Source of the DNA: Niveomyces insectorum RCEF 264
Lineage: Eukaryota; Ascomycota; Sordariomycetes; Hypocreales; Cordycipitaceae
Direction of reading: 5' to 3'
NCBI GenBank assembly: GCA_001636815.1
Contig: AZHD01000013.1
Span: 998,454 to 1,062,453, forward strand
DNA length: 64,000 bases
In this document: piece after piece, positions 23,143 through 34,640 of the stretch
How the letters are laid out: every line of letters begins with the position of its first letter
How positions within the stretch are numbered: the first letter of the stretch is position 1
The notes under the pieces: model-generated
The model's database searches: none
What the model saw: the letters and a program-made list of their open reading frames with translations, nothing else
What the model was told of the DNA's origin: nothing
Program-made: the position numbers and the translations under genes

Positions 23143-24713
23143 CGCCACTTTAAAAAAAGAAAAAATGGGATTCGTGGTATTGCTGCGGTTATAATGGGGC
23201 AAAACCATCATGAGCGAGCGCAAGGGTGAGATTGCGGGAAAAAAGGGTGCGATTCAGGTTGTTATTAGTCAGCATTCACTGCTGCAGACAACATCGATCA
23301 CAACGTCACGATGCTTCCTCGGAAGCTTGGGCTGTAACGCCGCAGCTGCCGGGTATTGATTTGTGCCATGCAGTCGTTTGTTTCAGGAGTTCCGAGAGCG
23401 ATAATGAAACGCCTCCATCTTAATCGTTGTTTGCTCTGTGACCGTCGACGTCCCATATGGCTCCATATTCATAGTGTATCTCATTCATGGCATATTCGTA
23501 TAAGGTCAAGAGGCAGTTCTTCTGCTTTCGTTATCCAACAACTTTTGTACAGCTGTGCTATATATAAATTGAGGGCTAGGGTAGTCAGAAAAAATATTAT
23601 TCCAGATTTTGAGCATAAAAAATGACAAGGAGAATATAACATTATATTGCACAATCCAATACGGCAACCGGTTCTGCTAAAAAACAGTCTTTTATATCAT
23701 AGTTCCCGAAGAACGTGCCGGAGCGCTAGACGGTTACCGTTAGATAGACAACCGAGCCGTATTTTCTTATATACGACCCTGACAACGCCATTCGATCACG
23801 CCGGCATTGCGACGTAGCACGATACCGTTCAGGGTGGGGGTCAGTCACATTCTACTGTAGATCTTTGCGCTTGAGTGAGATTCTGGTCGGCCGGTACTGA
23901 TCTTGTTTGCTTGCCTACGGTCCTCAACGGCAATCGTTTCCAATGACCCAGCAGTAGATTTTTTTGTTGAAATGGTATAAAGTGGAGGAGAAGACAGACT
24001 CTATTCTAGTTTGGCATGAAATTTGTGTACAAAACTATGTACAGATTATATCAGTTAAGAGATCAGAAATCCATGTGTCCTCGTGAAAAGGTACGAAATG
24101 AGGAAAAAAAACCTGTGGTTCAGCCCATACATCTACTGTTCTCTCGGCTTTGATACTCTCTGGTATGCTTTTCACCATTTTTGCGCCATGTTTCCGGCTC
24201 TATTTTTTTTTCCGACACTTTGCATGTGACAAGGACGAAATACTCCATACTGGCCATCCTTCGTATCCGAGACGAAGTAGTAGAAAAAAAAGTATACTTT
24301 GAATCTTTATAAGGAACATAGAGATTTTCATTGATCTAATATTATTTATTTATTTATTTTTATTTGAAAATAACAGAGTACATCAGGGCCTGAAGGGCGT
24401 TACATCAAGTACAGAGTAACAGCAACTGCATTCCGACTAAGCCGCCGCAGCAGAACCGCATACCTAGCTCGTTTCCTACGATGTCATCACGGAACCTACA
24501 ATCGCGCAATATGAGAGCTGGCTGTTTGTTCTGCCAGTCACGGTATCTGGTCCGGGCGTATATATACTTGTCTGGTCTTGGGTGGCTTTGCGGTTCTTAC
24601 CATGATGGATGCCTCCCGGTTTTTCACTGCTATTTCTTTTGTGCATTTTAAGTCGTCCGTTTCATAGCTAAGCAGCACAGCTGCTATTCTCGCTTCAACA
24701 GCTCCCCGGCGAT
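23143..24713. other. Divergent intergenic region between kinase-like gene and MFS gene
   Basis: AT-rich, with an ATTT/TATTT tract at 24340-24368 and no coding pattern. It would hold the promoters of the kinase-like gene (-) and the transporter (+). I see nothing else in it. Confidence 0.5.
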
Positions 24714-26662
24714 ATGGCTCTCCTCTCAGACCGAAAATGGTGGAAGATCCAGTGGTTTGACGACGACGACACGCCTGAAGAGCGCCGCTTTCTCCTCAAG
24801 CTGGACGCCTACGTGGTGCCCTACCTAGTGGTCTCCTACTGGGTAAAGAACCTCGACCAGAACAATTTGAGTATGCTTCTCTCCCGGCTACTAGACACCT
24901 TTTATCTTTTGGAAAAGCACATACTAAGACTGGTCTTGACAGACAACGCGTACGTTGCCGGCATGAAAGAGGACCTCGGGTTCTACGGCAACCAGTTGAT
25001 TCAACTGCAAACAATTTACATCGTCGGGGCGGTCGTCGGCCAGATCCCGTTTTTGTTCCTATTCACGTACGTGCCCATGCACTGGCTGATCGCGGGCATG
25101 GACATTGGCTGGGGAATCTTCACGCTGCTTCAGTACCGCACAACGTCCTACGCGGAGCTGATGGCATACCGGTTCCTGATCGGCTGGTTCGAAGCGGCGT
25201 ACTTTCCGGCCGTGCATTACGTTCTCGGTAGGCCTTGTCTATTTCTCTTGTTGCCCTTCTGGCGAATATTTACAGCATGCAGGCTCCTGGTACAAGCGGT
25301 TTGAAATTGCACGCCGCGGCGGCATCTGGTACACCGGTCTGCCCATCGGCAACCTGACGGCCGGGTTGGTCCAGGCAGCGGCCACGACGAGCCTCGACGG
25401 TGTCAACGGGCTGGCTGGGTGGCGGTGTGTATTTTCCTTCGTACCTCCCTGTGTCATTATACAGCCCCAAGGGATGCATGAGATGCTGATGGGTACACTT
25501 GTGCAGATGGATGTACATCATCTGTGCCGCGGTCACACTCCCCCTGGGCGTTCTCGGCTTTTTTGTCATCCCCGGCACGGTCGAGCAGCCCAACCGCTGG
25601 ATCCTGCGCCAGCGCGACATTGACCTGGCCAAGCGCCGACTGGAGAAGAGCGGCCACGCCGTCCGCGGCAAGCTCCGGGTCCGCCACGTCCGCGACATTT
25701 TCCGCAGCAAGCACTTTTACCTCGTCATCCTCGTCGACGTCCTCTTCTGGAACAACAGCGCCAACACCAGCGCGTTCCTCCTGTGGCTCAAGTCGCTCAA
25801 CCGCTACCCGTCTTCCAAAGTCAACCAGTACGGCACGCTTCCGTCGGCGCTGGGCATCTTTTACACCCTGTTTGTCAACTTCTCGTCGGACCTGCTCTGG
25901 GGCCCGGCCTGGGGCATCACGTTTGCCGCGACGATGGACGCCATCGCGCTCCTGATACTTGTACGGCCTATTATCGTTCCTCGTAGTTTGCGGGAAGAAA
26001 TCACCAGGTTTTGATTCATTGCTAACGCTTCTCTCGTGCAGCTTGTCTGGGACGTTCCAGAAAGCGCAAAGTGGTATGCCTTTTGCACGACCAGCTTCTC
26101 GTACGCCTTGTCGAGCTCGCTCTACGGCTGGGTCAACAACATTCTGCGCGACTCGCCCGAGACCCGCTCGTTTACGCTCGTGTTTATCAATATCATCGCG
26201 CAGTCATCCACGGCATGGTGAGATAACGCCCAATGCAATATCTTGTCTCCAATCTGAGCGCTTGCTGACTATTTTTTGTCTTTGCCGATGTTCAGGACCG
26301 GCATTCTTACGTACCCGACGGTGGAAGCACCGCGGTACAAAAAGGGCTATGCCTTCAGCTTCTCTTGCGCAGTCGGGTTGATTATCATGACGCATCTTCT
26401 CGACACCGTCATAAAAATGAGGGAGTGAGTTTGCCCGCAAAAAATGCTTCAAAAGAACCGCACCGCAGGACTGACCGTTTTCAGGAGACACAAGGCAGAG
26501 CATTTGACAGTGGCTCAGGAAGATGCTGCACTACCTAGCTCCGAGGATGAGAGGTTGGACGGCGGTAGTAAGCGGACTGCAAAGACGCACCCCGTGTTGG
26601 TTGACCCGCCACTGGACAACGACGGCGGTATAGGAAGCGCGGTGTACAGCGCCGGAAAATAA
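24714..26662 (+). CDS. MFS transporter, anion:cation symporter (Dal5/Liz1/Seo1-like) family (506 aa, seven exons)
   Basis: Plasma-membrane permease with 12 predicted helices. Inferred exons: 24714-24870, 24943-25227, 25283-25424, 25507-25960, 26042-26217, 26296-26424, 26485-26662; phases sum to 507 codons. Family marks are the N-terminal EERRFLLKLDAYVVPYLVVSYW, then NLDQNN with NAYVAGMKEDLGFYGNQL, RFLIGWFEAAYFPAVHYVLGSWY and RRGGIWYTGLPIGNLTAGLVQ. This group carries organic anions such as allantoate, nicotinate, pantothenate or biotin with protons; which one cannot be told here. It converges on the dehydrogenase gene with only 257 bp between stops, and a Zn2Cys6 regulator lies 2.7 kb further on, so the substrate may feed that reductase. 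The hydrophilic C-tail (about 60 residues) is acidic. Joins are well supported by continuity of the family pattern. Confidence 0.9.
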
Positions 26663-26919
26663 AAGACTGCACAATCTCTTAAACTTAGATACGCCCATAA
26701 GTGCCATCGTATCGGGCGGAAAGCTTCAAAAGAAGGGTGCTATACCACTAATAATACTTATTCTCTCTATAAAAAGAATGCTTTTATATTGGTTAAAGCC
26801 CCGTACGGCTCTCCAAGAAATTAACGTTTCATAAGTGAGGTTTGGAGACAAGTTTGTGAACTCAATCTACCGAACAGAGCGAGTAATTCGGCGTGCCTGG
26901 GAAAATAAAGCACATCCTT

Positions 26920-27867
26920 TTACAGCCACTTCTTATTGCCCCAGTGTGACACAAACTGACCCGTCTGCTCGATGCCCACGCTGTCAATCACTTTCCTCAC
27001 CGCCGTGACGCTCTCCTCTGGTGATATGGGGCCCTGGAAGTTGGGGTAGGTCGTCTGCATGGTTTTCACCAGTGCCGTGAACTCTTGCACTTCTTGCGGT
27101 GTCGCTACAAAATGAAAAATGGGTCAGTTGCAGCCGTTGTAGTAAGGATTGAACCAAAAAATCAACTTGAGGAGGATCCCTTACGTGGCGTCTCTCGGGT
27201 GTTGACCAGACCAGGGCTCACAGCCAGCACGGTGATCCCGTCTTTCTTCAATTCGATGGCGTATTTGACCACAATCATGTTCAGCGCCGCCTTGATGGTG
27301 CTGTACGTCACAAACTGGGAAAACCCCCAGTCAAGAAGGGCCTCCGGGTCGGCCATGCCGGTGGAGATAGCCACGATTTTTTTGACGGTGCCCTTTTCGA
27401 TCAACGGCAAGAAGGCATTGATGGAATAGGCGGCTCCCAGGACGTTGACGTCCAGGCCGGAGATCATGTCCTTCCGTAGGACGTCCTCCTTGCCGATAAA
27501 ACCCCGAGGCGTCACGCTCATTGTCTGGGGATCACTAAAGACCCCGTTGATGACGAGATAGTCGAGGGCGCCGTTGGTCAGGGCCGACACTCTGGCGGCG
27601 GCGGCGTTGAGAGTGCGGTGGTCCGCCATGTCGGCCTGGAAGACTTTGACGTTTGTGATGTTGTCGGCGCGCAGCTTGTCTTCGACGGGGCCTGGCGTAC
27701 GAGCGAGTCCGATGACAGTGTTCCCTGCGTCTTTACTCAGTTGACGCAGCCATTCGTACTAGATGAAGTGTGTCAGTGTGGGCCAACGACATCATCACCA
27801 CTGCAACCAAACACTCGGAACTCACCCCCAGTCCCCTCGAGGCGCCGACGATGACGTAGGAAGGCAT
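26920..27867 (-). CDS. Short-chain dehydrogenase/reductase (266 aa, three exons)
   Basis: NAD(P)-dependent oxidoreductase of the classical SDR family, probably cytosolic. Exons 27867-27826, 27758-27185 and 27104-26920; introns of 67 and 80 nt. The first exon codes only MPSYVIVGASRGLG, which holds the cofactor motif GASRGLG (residues 8-14). Further marks are YLVINGVF (Asn85 region, a variant of NNAG), catalytic Ser146 in ISTG and YSTIK with Tyr166 and Lys170, then VLAVSPGLVNT. Length fits the carbonyl-reductase/sniffer-like subgroup. It is tail to tail with the MFS gene. A role in converting the compound taken up by that transporter is inference only. The tiny first exon is easily missed by gene callers. 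Confidence 0.9.
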
Positions 27868-29360
27868 TTCAAATTCAAGAAGTAAACTCTACGGGTGTTT
27901 CTTCTTAGGGCGATAGTCTTGAGCTCGACCCCTTGGATTGCAAGCCCGAGACAGTAAAAGGCACGAACGTTTATATAGCCCAACATTTTGACAATCTGCT
28001 CATGTAAGTCTGAAATGCAAAGCATGCGCCAATGGCGGAAAACACCATAATTCGACTGATAAATCCAATCGGCCCGGGTTGCGTGTTTGCCACCGGCCGT
28101 GTCTGAACAAAAAAACCATTATACTCTAGCATCAACAGGAGACCAATCCAGGCAATTCTACAGGTAAATCGGCGTTTGGAAAAGACGTCGGGGATAATGG
28201 CATTTGTAAGCCTGGCCGGGTCGGGTGCTCGGAAGGTCCGCTCCTACGTAAAACCCGATCTCCGGTGCACCATCTGCTTTGAAATAAACCAGACTCCTTA
28301 CGAATAAAAACTGAGCAGACAAAACATGCTCAATGACTGCTCGTTGTACCGGCGCGTTTTTCCACGTAAAATTCTTTAATTTTATTTTTTTTCTTGACAG
28401 GCAACGTTACTTCCCATTAATGGCAGCCCGTGGGTGCTTCCGGCAAACCGAGTGTGTTGATTCTCTTGAAGCTACTCACCGCCCCCGAGAAGACACTCAA
28501 GACGCGCTCACACATCACATCTGACGACGGAGGAGCAGAGGGTTTTTTCCCCTTTTGCAACCGGACGTCCTTTTCAGTATGGCGTAAAAAGCTATTGACT
28601 GCTGCCGTTGAATATAACGACCAGTTTGGTCATATGCTTTCCCTCGCCAGGTGCCAATTTTCTTTACTACCTTGCCGGGTGCTGTCTTCATAAAGCTCGA
28701 TCTCCATTTATTGTCTTCGGCCCAAGAGGCCTGTTTATATCGCATCAATCTTTCGCAGTACACTACTGCTTTTCCACATCTGACGACAGTTACGGGCTGA
28801 GGTACAAAAACGATTACCGACACCAGAAGCACCGCAAGGCACACTTGTGTCGTTAACAAGCATGCTTCTCGCACATTCCTAGTATAGCGCCAATCCGAGA
28901 GAGCACAACCCCCGGGGTCAAAAGGCTAGTTTGCTCGACGGCGGTGCTTTCGTGTTTTATTTTTATTGATTTTTATTGATTTATTTATTGATTTTTGGTG
29001 AGGGCTGTCGTCGAAGACCTCATGGCCACGGTGTTTGTCGCCGTAAGGAAAATGAATCGGCGAGGCTACAGCAAACGAATGAGTTATCGACTGCAAAAAT
29101 AAGGGCCACTGGCAACATCAAACTCGTCCTGATGGTTGATTTCAGATGGATCTGGGCCAAGTGACCTTGCTGCGGGATGGCAGTCTGACACGGTCTTCAC
29201 TTTGACTTTCCAGGTGACGGCTCTCGCAATGCTTGTTTTCCAATGTAAAGCAGATACTGCCGGGCAACGATTCGAAAGCAAAAGCCGACCAAGAAGACGA
29301 GGAGGTGTATTCTCTGGAGGTGTTAAAAAATCTCTCTTTCTAAGACGGCTTGGTATGTCG
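27868..29360. other. Intergenic, upstream of the dehydrogenase
   Basis: It holds the dehydrogenase promoter and the 3' end of the second Zn2Cys6 gene. A TTTTTATTGAT-type repeat lies at 28957-28998. Short open frames at 28333-28874 look random. I see no gene. Confidence 0.5.
28957..28998. repeat. Degenerate TTTATTGAT tandem repeat
   Basis: Four imperfect units of TTTTTATTGAT/TTTATTTATTGAT in intergenic DNA. Confidence 0.6.
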
Positions 29361-31671
29361 TCACTCCGGCAGCGTGGTCGCCTCGAAGATGGACGCCCAC
29401 TCCCGGTCGTTGTAGGTATTGAATTCAGACAGCTCTTCTTCAGAAAGCGACCACGGGTCTGGCTGGGGACGTGTTGTTCTTTCCTGGGCGGGCGCAAGCG
29501 GCTTTTCGCTCAGATTGTTGCCGGTATGGAGCCGGTCGGCCTGCCCAGACTGGGTTGGCCTCAGACCGCCGCAGTCTGCCATCAGTTCGGTCGCCTCATG
29601 GGATGGGCCTAGGCCAGCCACAATTTCCTGCAGCTTGTGACGGTAGGCGTGCGAGAGCCGCTTCAACCGAAACGCAAAACTCATCACAATGGGATGGCGG
29701 CCACCGGCGTCAGCGTGGTGCAGCTGCGGGTACACTTCGAACATGGCGGCCAGATCGTCGATAATCCGCATCACGTTCGTGCTCTCCGACGCCAGAACAG
29801 CGGTTGCGTGGGCGGCATCGGCGTTGCGCGTGCTTGGCTGTGGCGGTGGGACCAACACGTGGTCCATCAAGGTAAAAATGAGCCGAATGAGGTTGGCGAG
29901 TGCGTAGCAGGCCCGTACGTTGACCGTGACGGGTGTGCGGTGCAATTCGGCCGCGGTAAAGGCCATGTAGTGGCGGATGCAAGCCTTGTCTGTGTCCAGC
30001 ATCTGCCACAGCATGGCAATCCTGACGGGGCTGCGGATGAAGGGCGGATGGCCGCCAGTATGACTCGTTGGCATAGAAGGAGACTGTGTGGTTGCAAGAG
30101 TATATGCCTGAGGCCCAACGTTCCAGAGCTCCTCGTTGAATGCTCCTTCTCGTACGTAGGATTCGACGTAGTTGAACTCCATCAGCATGCGATTCTTATC
30201 TGCGACCCATTAGTCAAGGTACCATTTTGGATTTTCCCCAGATGGAAAAATAGACATGCACATACTGGCAAGTGACCAGGTCTCGGTGTTGGACAAAGTC
30301 TTGATAGACTCTAGTTCGTCCACAAAACCATCGACTACGGAGCCGATGATGGCGTCGCCATGTAATGGGGCTTTGGCCGCCAAATTGTCGGCATTGAAGG
30401 CGTCAGACACCCGGGCGCAGAGCGTCTCCAACAACACAAGGGGCCGAATCAGTCGGTCTGTTTCGTATTCTGGAGCCGCTGCAAGGCGCTCGCAAGATTC
30501 TTCCATGCGTTTGTTGTATCTCATAACCGGTGGCCTTCGAAACGCTCTCGACGCGCTTTCGGTGGCCAGAAAAACAAATCAGCAAAGCTGCTCGACTGAT
30601 GGGACAGTGAGACTGGGTAGGCAGAGCAATACTACGTACCAGGTCGATAACCAGTACGTCCCTAAGAGAGCGCGGATTTCCTCGGTCGATATGGTAGGCC
30701 TGGCCGAGTCGAGGTTCAAGTGGTAGACGAGAGAAACGCACAGCTGCGCGTAGAGGAACAGCTGCGAGTGTACCTGAGACGCAGCAAAATGCGTGTGCCA
30801 CGCTGCGTATACCAAAAGTGCACGCAGTGCGTCCCAACCTCCGTCACCTTCCTTGAAGAGCTGTGAACCAATCATTCCCCGGAACTCCTCGCCTAGAAGT
30901 CGCTGAAGGGAAGGCTCCGCGCAGAGGGCAACCGACACAGCCACCAGGAAAAGCAGCGGTGATTCCTGGCGCAGCTTGCTTGCTGTATCGTCGGAACTGA
31001 GGGAAACGAACGGGAAGAATGGCACGTAGTAACGTCTGAAATCAGTCAGCAGAGCCTCGGCGCGCTCTTCGGCGATGATGCCCCGCGCCACAATGTCCAC
31101 GTAGCCGTTGTTGAGTCCGCTTGTTGTGGAAGCAGGTTTCTGCGGATCTTGTTGAGGTAGTGTTTGGTGGGAGACAGGGGAAATAGCGTGGAGAGAGCTG
31201 GGAGCGCACTGTTCCACCGGCCTCGAGCTTGTCGACGATATAGTGGCACCATCTATAAAGCTGCTGCTGTTGTCTGACAGCCGTGCTTCGAGGTCGTCAA
31301 AGCGGGCCTGAAGCCCGTCAAGCCGCCTGTTACGACAAAGTCAGTCCCCTTCATATCAACAAAACCTCTCTCTCCCTCTCTCTAAATAACGCCGTTTTGT
31401 GATGGAAAAAACCAGTCAGAGATCTTTACCGAGTGGCTCCTTGCCTGCGCTTTCGTCGTGGTAGATCCAAATACGTGCACCGTTTCCTGAGACGTGCACA
31501 TCGTTCGCAGACGTCGTCATCAGCACGTCGAACGCACCTGATCTTCGCCGTGGTGCAGCTCACACAGGCACGTCTCTTGGGACCGTCACCCGTCGGACGC
31601 GGGGATGGCGTCGTAACTGGCACCATTGGCGCGGCCGGCGCTGCTCTGTTGGCTGGCATTTTGGAGGTCAT
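29361..31671 (-). CDS. Zn2Cys6 fungal transcription factor (685 aa, four exons)
   Basis: Exons 31671-31430, 31326-30640, 30555-30266 and 30199-29361; introns 103, 84 and 66 nt; total 686 codons. The zinc cluster spans Cys 36, 39, 46, 55, 58 and 65 (RRACVSCTTAKIRC, then CERCARLRKRC) and is followed by a basic stretch PRRKRR. A short coiled coil (LDGLQARFDDLEARL) in exon 2 suits dimerisation. The middle region has the pattern of the fungal-specific regulator domain (LLTDFRRYYVPFFPFVSL; LLVYAAWHTHF). The last exon ends with an acidic tail that may activate transcription. The intron-2 acceptor (CCGAAAG) was chosen because it continues as CASRAFRRPPVMRYNKRMEE. The MFS and dehydrogenase genes nearby are possible targets, inferred from position only. 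Confidence 0.88.
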
Positions 31672-32826
31672 GCGGGTTAATCAAATGCTGTTTGTCCTAA
31701 GCTCTCGTAGATTGGCCCTGTCATGAGCCATCAAAGCGGCGAAAAAGAAATCGTGCGTCCCAAGGGGATCGTCTCTGATATCCATTATTAATCAAAAGAG
31801 CGAAAATGGGTTCTGGCCACACGACAACAACCAATTGGGTCCGGCGGTTTTTGGCTATGGCGGCAGCAACTCTGCAACATTTATCGGTAGTTGCTGAGGA
31901 CATGAAATATATCAAAAAAGGGACTATCAGCCATTTTGTTCCATAAAATCTCGCAACAGGCCTCAACAGTCAATTCCATCATATTATTGTCTTGTGCTTC
32001 CTACCTTGCACAAAAATAACATGGTCGAGCTGCGTCACAAACTATGTCTCGGAGAGCTTTCAGACGAAATAGTCAGCCAAGTGCCAAAAAACTAAAAATT
32101 AGGGGAGGTTGAGGCGACTTGACGAATTCCTTAATATGATTTTATATATTCTTAAGCCGTAAATACACTGGAACGTATTGATGGATGCCGTAAACGTCTC
32201 ACTTTATATTGCCAGTGGTCCCTCTCCTGAATCTCCCCAGGACCTTCTGCTCCGTGGTGCTACACAAGCGTATCTACAATCTGGCGGCGTCATGGTCCCA
32301 GAGGTAAAGCGGCGTACGGCTCGGCCGGTTCATCGTGTACAGGAGAGCTTGCGAGACCATATTTGAATGTTGATACAAACATCGTCAGAAAGCTTTGTGA
32401 CGTTTCTCACATCCCCAAGTATGATATGTTCGATGCTGGACTAGTTTGATGTTGTGTTCGCGCACGACGGTTGAATGCACACATCTAAATAAAGGCAAGG
32501 AGTACCCGAAACTCCCTATTTCTTTTTGGGGGCGGCCGCTTTTCCCTGAAATACGTCGGACTTCGGATGATTTGGTCTTTTGGGTTACGGAGAATACAGA
32601 GAAGTCGTTGCTGCTAAGATGACGAAATAAGTTGGTGGTTAGAGTACGTCGCTGAAAAACAAGAGAAAATATGTAATTGGGGGTGTGATAAAAATCCTGT
32701 CTTGCTGTTGAAAATGCTTTAGAAGTGTTTCGGTGGCATTTTCTAATCTTTCCGCCAAGTGTGCTGGCGTTATAGAAGCTGACAGAAAATTTTCTTTGAA
32801 ATGTTGAAATACGATACTAGTATTTA
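31672..32826. other. Intergenic, upstream of the second Zn2Cys6 gene
   Basis: AT-rich with no coding pattern beyond a 62-codon frame at 32178-32366, which resembles nothing I know. It should include the promoter of the regulator gene. Confidence 0.5.
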
Positions 32827-32931
32827 GGGAGGATGGCCGAGTGGTTAAGGCGGTAGATTTAAGACCAGCTCGTTTCGCATGGAAAAACTCTACTTTCGAA
32901 AGAATCGTGGGTTCGAACCCCACTCCTCTCA
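32827..32931 (+). tRNA. tRNA-Leu(UAA) with a 24-nt intron
   Basis: The acceptor stem GGGAGGA (32827-32833) pairs with TCCTCTC (32924-32930), with discriminator A. The D-arm contains box A-like TGGCCGAGTGG. The anticodon stem GTAGA/TCTAC encloses loop TT-TAA-G, so the anticodon is UAA (32860-32862), reading UUA. An intron of about 24 nt (32864-32887) follows position 37, the normal place. A long variable arm marks it as class II, and the T-arm is GTGGG-TTCGAAC-CCCAC with a perfect box B. Confidence 0.95.
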
Positions 32932-32933
32932 GA

Positions 32934-32938
32934 TTTTT
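32934..32938 (+). terminator. RNA polymerase III terminator of the tRNA-Leu gene
   Basis: TTTTT begins three bases after the discriminator base, the usual Pol III stop signal. Confidence 0.85.
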
Positions 32939-33194
32939 ACTTTTTGGCTTTTATCGGAGCAACCCCCATTTACTTTTCCACGTCCCTCTTCCCTGTAATG
33001 CCCTTTTTTTCTCTCTTTTTTCTCACTCATCTTCGTGATTCAAACGCAGCTGTTTCTGTGCGCGAAACGATGCATCGCATGGATGAATCCACATTCTATT
33101 TCACCGGGACTTTAGGGGATGCGAATACTTGGCACCCGAAATTGAGCGTGTATATGGAAGACTACTTAGAAAGAAAACGGCTGACCAGCAAGAC

Positions 33195-34640
33195 TCATCC
33201 CGTCTCTTTTTCACCGTCCTTGTCCGTACTCAGGCTTTCCGAGATAATGTCGTTGATCCAAGGAAGAATGTTCTTCGCCACGGCGTCACTGTGGTCTGTG
33301 CAATGTTAGAAACAATGTTTGTGTGGAGACGGACGGAGACAAGGTCCGAAAGCGAGCTGTACCGATGCACCACGCGTGTGGAATGTCCTCCCGGTCGATG
33401 ACGGCGTACTTCTTTGCGACACCATTGGGACCGGGACCGCTGCCGTGGGTGCGAATCAAGTCGGCGCGTGCGTCGTCTGGCACCCAGGCATCCTGCGACG
33501 GGATCAACCATCGGTTTCAGCGATCAGCGACGTAGAATATCAGAGGACAAAAGACGGCGTGATTTTGTGTACGGCGCAACGTACCTGACGGCCAAAATAC
33601 ATGTACACCGGGCGGGAACCGGACGGACAGCCCTCCCATACGTCGCAGCTCCACCTGTCTTCGAGGATCGTGCGCATCTCGTCGCCTGCCAAATACCTAA
33701 AACGAAAGGGGGACCAACGTTAGTTCAACAAATGGGCTATGGTGGGCTATGGAAGGTATCGATGGGCTGCCGGGAGTGGACGGGGAATCCGTACAGGGCC
33801 TGCTTGATGCCGTGCTTGCTCTCCAAGAAGGCGGTGACCGTCGCAGCAGCCGGTGGCGGAAACCGGGTCACCAGCCGCACGAGCAGATAGAGAAGCGAAG
33901 GCGGCACACAGAAGAGAACCATTTTCACCAGCAATGCAACGACCGTAGCCAGGTATTTCAACGTCAAAAACCGCTACGAAACGAGTCAGCCTTTCACGAT
34001 GCTGACGTGGGGGTCCACAGCGACAATCAACACAGCGATGAAAACAATGCGGGAAGACGAAACCGTGGCGTACAGCATAGAGCAGGCCGGAGCGCGATCG
34101 GGCAATGTGAGTCAGGACGGGAAACAGGAGGATGCTGCCCGCGACGGCCGTGCGCTTCAATGGCGTGGCCGGGTCGGCCGGGTCGGCCGGGTCGTCCTCC
34201 TCCACACTGTGGCGCCGTAGGAGCTCCATGGAAATATAGGCTCCGACGGAGTGGCCGACGAGGATGACCTTGGCCGGTGCTTTGGCGGAGGTGGAGGACG
34301 AGCCGACCAGATCGCGCGCCAAGTCGTGTGCGTCGGCCTCGGCCGCGAGAACCGTCTCGACGAGGCCGGCCGGGCCATCCGAGACACACGGACTGCCGCG
34401 TCGCTTCGCATTGCGAGACGATTCCGTCTCGAACCCTGTCAAGGATTTGCCGCAGATCCGCACAGAGACGTTGTGCCGCGTGGCGGTGTCCTCCAGCAGG
34501 CGCGCCAGCGTGGAAGCAAAGGCGGCGTAGAACGAAATGAGACCCGGATTGCCGGGCACAATGTACACGATGAACCGGGCAGCCACGCCGTCTTCGTCGC
34601 CGCTTGCAGGAGGGACGTCATGGATCACAATGTCGCGCAT
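33195..34640 (-). CDS. Lipid-droplet-associated hydrolase (LDAH/C2orf43-like) (362 aa, five exons)
   Basis: Alpha/beta-hydrolase related to animal LDAH, which sits on lipid droplets and is linked to sterol-ester or triacylglycerol turnover. Exons 34640-34074, 33973-33795, 33696-33585, 33492-33363, 33295-33195; introns 67-100 nt; 363 codons. Landmarks: YIVPGNPGLISFY near residue 30 (an oxyanion-type loop), the nucleophile elbow ILVGHSVGAY with Ser131, a hydrophobic segment (LTLKYLATVVALLVKMVLFC) that may anchor it to the droplet, and HAWCIDHSD near the C-terminus carrying the probable catalytic His. Residues about 147-155 hold a DPA tandem repeat. The start at 34640 (MRDIVIHD) is the first ATG of the frame. 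Joins were chosen by branch sites and by family continuity. Confidence 0.85.

Noticed and set aside
32639..32923. Minus-strand frame beginning MGFEPTILSKVEFF
   Set aside because: It is the reverse reading of the tRNA-Leu gene and its flank.
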